Shown: positions 7,294 through 10,178 of the stretch, piece by piece
How the letters are laid out: each line of letters opens with the position of its first letter
Position numbering within the stretch: position 1 is the stretch's first letter
Origin: Afipia sp.
GTDB lineage: Bacteria; Pseudomonadota; Alphaproteobacteria; Rhizobiales; Xanthobacteraceae
NCBI GenBank assembly: GCA_020056155.1
Contig: JAGVII010000343.1
Coordinates: 1-10,178, forward strand
Direction of reading: 5' to 3'
Length of the DNA: 10,178 nucleotides
Made by a program: the position numbers and the translations under genes
Notes under the pieces: generated by a model
Database searches by the model: none
Seen by the model: only the letters and a program-made list of their open reading frames with translations
Told to the model about the DNA's origin: nothing

Positions 7294-7463
7294 GAGGATG
7301 TGGCGACCGTCCGAACAGGGTGGGATAAGCCGAATTGGCGGGTTTGGGTGCAGCCCTTACCATATTCGGCCAGGGAACAGCACGTTTCCGCAACCCTGTG
7401 AAGAATTTGGAAGAATTGTTGCGCCGCACTTGCAAGCAGCCCAGAATTGGCTAAAGTGTAGGC
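7294..7463. other. Divergent intergenic region between ispDF and the dusB operon
   Basis: It should carry the promoter of the minus-strand ispDF and that of plus-strand dusB-ntrB-ntrC. It is visibly more AT-rich from about 7400 on, with a short repeat AAGAATT at 7401-7407 and 7411-7417. No stem-loop, riboswitch or complete NtrC-type operator is visible. Confidence 0.5.
7430..7457 (+). promoter_or_regulatory. Candidate σ70-type promoter for dusB-ntrB-ntrC
   Basis: TTGCAA (7430-7435), a 16-nt spacer, then TAAAGT (7452-7457); each hexamer matches the consensus at 4 of 6 positions. Transcription would start at about 7464, which is exactly the ATG of the small leader ORF. It was picked by eye in an AT-richer stretch and remains tentative. 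Confidence 0.25.
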
Positions 7464-7544
7464 ATGATATCAAGTTGCTTAGAAATTAAGCTGAACGTTC
7501 TTCGCAACGAGGCGGAGTTCGACAAAAAGCGAAAAGAACAGTGA
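7464..7544 (+). CDS. Possible 26-residue leader ORF coupled to dusB
   Basis: ATG at 7464, stop TGA at 7542-7544. The peptide begins [10 protein letters not shown] and ends DKKRKEQ: hydrophilic and lysine/glutamate-rich, with no signal or membrane segment. Its stop overlaps the GTG at 7541 in a GTGA arrangement, the same form of overlap as at valS-MFS, which would couple its translation to dusB. Against it: no usable Shine-Dalgarno (AGG sits directly before the ATG), and rare codons for a GC-rich genome (ATA, TCA, AGT, TTA, CGA). If the promoter at 7430-7457 is right, it could be translated from a leaderless mRNA. It may equally be chance in an AT-rich 5' region. Confidence 0.25.
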   Translation: MISSCLEIKLNVLRNEAEFDKKRKEQ

Positions 7545-8575
7545 TCGGTATGGCTCCGGCACGTCAGGCAACACTGGCCATTGGCGATATCGAGATCGCC
7601 AATCGCGTCCTCCTCGCCCCGATGTCAGGGGTGACCGACGCTCCGTTCCGCCGCATTGCCGCTGAGCTGGGGGCGGGACTCGTTGTATCCGAAATGACGG
7701 CCAGCGACGATCTCGCGCGCGGCCGACCGATGTCGGTCCTGCGCTGTGAAGCCACTGGTATCGGCCCGCATGTGGTTCAACTCGCCGGCTGCGAAACCCA
7801 CTGGATGGCCGAGGGCGCGCGCATCGCGGAAGCCGCCGGCGCCGACATTATCGATATCAACATGGGCTGTCCGGCACGCCATGTCACCGGAGGGCAGTCT
7901 GGCTCCGCGCTGATGCGCGATCTCGATCATGCGCTGCGGCTTGTTGAGGCCACAGTGTCCGCGGTCAGTGTTCCGGTGACGCTGAAGATGCGGCTTGGCT
8001 GGGACGACACGTCGCTCAACGCGCCGGAGCTTGCACGGCGAGCTGAGGCAGCAGGCGTGAAGATGATCACCGTCCACGGCCGCACGCGGTGCCAGTTCTA
8101 CAAGGGAAGCGCCGACTGGACCGCGGTACGGCCGGTCAAGGATGCCGTGACCGTGCCTGTGGTCGTCAACGGCGACATCACAACGTTCGAACAAGCCGCG
8201 CGCGCGCTCGAAGTATCAGGCGCCGATGCAGTCATGATCGGACGCGGCGCACAGGGACAGCCGTGGCTGCCCGGTCAGATCGCCCGCCGTCTCGACGGCG
8301 GCGAGCAGGAAGCGGTGCCGCATCTCGACAAACAACTGGACCATGTCTGCAACCTCTACGATCAGGTCGTGGAGCACTATGGTCCTCGCGTCGGCGCGCG
8401 CCACGCGCGCAAGCATCTCGGCTGGGCGCTCGATGTAGCGGCGAAGGGGAGCGCCGCATCCGCGGATGCCCTCAAGCGCTGGCGGCAGGTTATCCTGACA
8501 GCGACGGATCCGGCTCACGTACGCCGCTCGCTTCATGATGCCTTTGGCGAGTTTTCCTGGAGCGCCGCCGCATGA
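7541..8575 (+). CDS. dusB: tRNA-dihydrouridine synthase, DusB/NifR3 family
   Basis: An FMN-dependent enzyme reducing specific uridines of tRNA to dihydrouridine in the cytoplasm. 344 residues from the GTG. Seen: the FMN-binding strand [18 protein letters not shown] (21-38); [25 protein letters not shown] with catalytic C110; VTLKMRLGW with K149; [18 protein letters not shown] with H179; [15 protein letters not shown]; and the phosphate-binding [15 protein letters not shown] small C-terminal helical domain follows ([20 protein letters not shown]). Historically called nifR3 because it precedes ntrB and ntrC, as here. The start is ambiguous: GTG 7541 or ATG 7550, three codons later, with only an A-rich GAAAAGAA stretch upstream for either. 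The stop overlaps the ntrB start by 4 nt. Confidence 0.96.
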   Translation: MIGMAPARQATLAIGDIEIANRVLLAPMSGVTDAPFRRIAAELGAGLVVSEMTASDDLARGRPMSVLRCEATGIGPHVVQLAGCETHWMAEGARIAEAAGADIIDINMGCPARHVTGGQSGSALMRDLDHALRLVEATVSAVSVPVTLKMRLGWDDTSLNAPELARRAEAAGVKMITVHGRTRCQFYKGSADWTAVRPVKDAVTVPVVVNGDITTFEQAARALEVSGADAVMIGRGAQGQPWLPGQIARRLDGGEQEAVPHLDKQLDHVCNLYDQVVEHYGPRVGARHARKHLGWALDVAAKGSAASADALKRWRQVILTATDPAHVRRSLHDAFGEFSWSAAA

Positions 8576-9741
8576 GCAATGCCGCCGAAAAACGCGCCCC
8601 GCAGTTCGCCAACGGCGATGCAATTCTGAATGCGTTGCCCAATCCGGTGATGCTGATTGCTCCGGACGGCAAGATTCTAGACGCTAACATCGCAGCGGAA
8701 TCATTCTTCGAAACATCTATCCCGCATTTGCAGCGGCAGATGCTGCGCGAACTGGTGCCGTTCGGCAGCCCGCTGCTCGCGTTGATCGATCAGGTGCGCC
8801 GCACCGGCTCGGCCGTGAACGAATACAAGGTGGATCTCGGCACGCCGCGTATTGGCGGCGACCGTCAGGTCGATCTTCACGTCGCGCCGCTGGGCGAGCA
8901 TCCCGGCCACATTGTCGTGATGCTCCAGGAACGCACCATCGCCGACAAGATGGACCGGCAGTTGACTCATCGCAGCGCCGCCCGTTCGGTGATTGCGCTG
9001 GCGGCGATGCTGGCGCATGAAATCAAGAATCCGCTGTCGGGTATTCGCGGCGCCGCGCAACTGCTCGAACAGGCTGCTTCGCCAGAAGACCGTACGCTGA
9101 CACGCCTGATCTGTGACGAAGCGGACCGGATCGTGACACTCGTCGATCGCATGGAAGTGTTCGGTGACGAACGCCCTGTGGCGCGGGGACCGGTCAACAT
9201 TCATTCCGTATTCGATCACGTGAAGCGCCTCGCTCAGTCCGGCTTCGCTCGCAATATCAAGTTCGTCGAGGAGTACGATCCGTCGTTGCCGCCTGTGCTG
9301 GCCAATCAGGATCAGTTGATTCAGGTGTTTCTGAATCTGGTGAAGAACGCTGCCGAGGCGGTGATCGATCTGGGAACCGACGCGGAAATCCAGCTCACTA
9401 CGGCGTTCAGACCCGGCGTACGTCTTTCGATTCCAGGCAAAAAGTCGCGGGTATCTTTGCCGCTGGAATTTTGCGTGAAAGACAACGGGCCGGGCGTGCC
9501 GGACGATCTGCTGCCAAATCTTTTCGATCCGTTCGTGACCACGAAGCCCACGGGAAGCGGGCTCGGTCTCGCGCTCGTCGCCAAGATCGTCAACGATCAC
9601 GGCGGCATCATCGAATGTGAATCGCAGCCGCGCAAAACGGTGTTCCGCGTGTTGTTGCCGATGTTCAACCCAACCAAAAGCAATAGTGACGCGCGCCCGG
9701 GAACGCCGTTGCATGCCTCACAGACTGTAGATGAGGACTAA
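8572..9741 (+). CDS. ntrB: Nitrogen-regulation sensor histidine kinase NtrB (GlnL)
   Basis: A soluble sensor kinase/phosphatase that phosphorylates NtrC under nitrogen limitation and is controlled by PII proteins. 389 residues, no membrane segment. Layout: N-terminal PAS domain at about 15-115 ([20 protein letters not shown] and onward); HisKA dimerisation domain with H-box [20 protein letters not shown], phospho-acceptor H149; ATPase domain with N-box [10 protein letters not shown] (N259), G1 box DNGPGVP (304-310), F-box LFDPFVTTK (317-325) and G2 box GSGLGLAL (328-335). All catalytic boxes are intact. The ATG overlaps the dusB stop (ATGA), and GGAG at 8559-8562 is 9 nt upstream. ntrC follows after 2 nt, the standard pairing. 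Confidence 0.97.
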   Translation: MSNAAEKRAPQFANGDAILNALPNPVMLIAPDGKILDANIAAESFFETSIPHLQRQMLRELVPFGSPLLALIDQVRRTGSAVNEYKVDLGTPRIGGDRQVDLHVAPLGEHPGHIVVMLQERTIADKMDRQLTHRSAARSVIALAAMLAHEIKNPLSGIRGAAQLLEQAASPEDRTLTRLICDEADRIVTLVDRMEVFGDERPVARGPVNIHSVFDHVKRLAQSGFARNIKFVEEYDPSLPPVLANQDQLIQVFLNLVKNAAEAVIDLGTDAEIQLTTAFRPGVRLSIPGKKSRVSLPLEFCVKDNGPGVPDDLLPNLFDPFVTTKPTGSGLGLALVAKIVNDHGGIIECESQPRKTVFRVLLPMFNPTKSNSDARPGTPLHASQTVDED

Positions 9742-9743
9742 AA

Positions 9744-10178
9744 ATGCCCGCAGGTAGCATACTTGTCGCTGACGACGACACAGCCATCCGAACCGTCCTC
9801 AATCAGGCATTGTCACGCGCCGGATACGAGGTGCGGCTGACCGGAAATGCCGCCACCCTGTGGCGCTGGGTCAGCCAGGGCGAGGGAGATCTCGTCATCA
9901 CGGACGTCGTGATGCCGGACGAGAACGCTTTCGACCTGCTGCCGCGGATCAAGAAGATGCGCCCGAATCTTCCGGTCATCGTCATGAGCGCGCAGAATAC
10001 CTTCATGACAGCGATCAGGGCGTCGGAACGCGGCGCGTATGAATATCTGCCGAAGCCGTTCGACCTGAAGGAACTGATCGCGATCGTCGGCCGCGCATTG
10101 TCGGAGCCGAAGGAGCGTCCGGCCTCGGTCAAGGACGAGGGTGAATTCGATTCCATTCCGCTGGTGGGCCGTTCGCCG
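9744..10178 (+). CDS. ntrC: Nitrogen-regulation response regulator NtrC (GlnG), N-terminal part
   Basis: The partner of NtrB, a σ54-dependent transcription activator. 145 codons are visible before the window ends; the full protein is usually about 480. The receiver domain is complete: [12 protein letters not shown] with the acidic pocket D10-D12, [11 protein letters not shown] with phospho-acceptor D54, VIVMSAQ (S82), and EYLPKPFD with K104. A linker follows, and the final residues IPLVGRSP match the usual beginning of the AAA+ σ54-interaction domain. The ATPase and DNA-binding domains lie outside the window. GAGG (9733-9736), 7 nt before the ATG, supports the start. Confidence 0.96.
   Translation, partial: MPAGSILVADDDTAIRTVLNQALSRAGYEVRLTGNAATLWRWVSQGEGDLVITDVVMPDENAFDLLPRIKKMRPNLPVIVMSAQNTFMTAIRASERGAYEYLPKPFDLKELIAIVGRALSEPKERPASVKDEGEFDSIPLVGRSP

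Noticed and set aside
7347..7352. GGTGCA as an NtrC-binding half-site upstream of dusB-ntrB-ntrC
   Set aside because: The matching TGCACC half-site at the expected spacing is absent, so autoregulation through it is not supported.
8701..9714. A 337-residue minus-strand open frame opposite ntrB
   Set aside because: Antisense shadow of a complete histidine kinase; histidine- and arginine-rich without a domain.

Overview
The window is GC-rich, densely packed chromosomal DNA from an alphaproteobacterium, most likely of the Bradyrhizobium/Rhodopseudomonas/Nitrobacter/Afipia group (Nitrobacteraceae). Four signs point there: the lipA product opens with a [11 protein letters not shown] stretch that I recall from that family, IspD and IspF are fused, dusB (nifR3) is followed by ntrB and ntrC, and a dispersed repeat with CATTGCGAG / GAAGCAATCC arms is present. 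The genus cannot be fixed by eye.

Layout, left to right. (1) 1-3048, plus strand: the 3' half of valS (valyl-tRNA synthetase), a CynX/NimT-like 12-TM transporter whose GTG start overlaps the valS stop, then a small glyoxalase/VOC-fold protein. (2) 3049-3416: a non-coding gap holding a palindromic repeat of about 119 bp (3072-3190) and an imperfect ~31-bp tandem duplication that runs into the end of the next gene. (3) 3417-4013, minus strand: a 3-methyladenine DNA glycosylase (AAG/Mpg family), divergent from lipA. (4) 4153-5592, plus strand: lipA (lipoyl synthase) and, 9 nt later, a COQ10/RatA START-domain protein. (5) 5468-7293, minus strand: ispDF (two enzymes of the MEP isoprenoid pathway in one polypeptide) followed by a CinA C-terminal-domain amidase. 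These two overlap by 4 nt, and the end of cinA runs about 125 nt antisense into the COQ10-like gene. (6) 7541-10178, plus strand: dusB-ntrB-ntrC, with a 4-nt overlap between dusB and ntrB and a 2-nt gap before ntrC, which is cut by the window end after its receiver domain.

The genes are mostly core housekeeping: translation (valS, dusB), lipoate synthesis and ubiquinone-linked respiration (lipA, COQ10-like), isoprenoid precursors (ispDF), DNA or nucleotide repair (mpg, cinA) and nitrogen control (ntrBC). I see no phage, IS transposase, toxin or defence island, CRISPR array, tRNA or rRNA. I do not see a clearly new system. The points most worth a second look are a possible 26-codon leader ORF coupled to dusB (7464-7544), the antisense cinA/COQ10 overlap with its very basic tail, and the repeat between the VOC gene and mpg.
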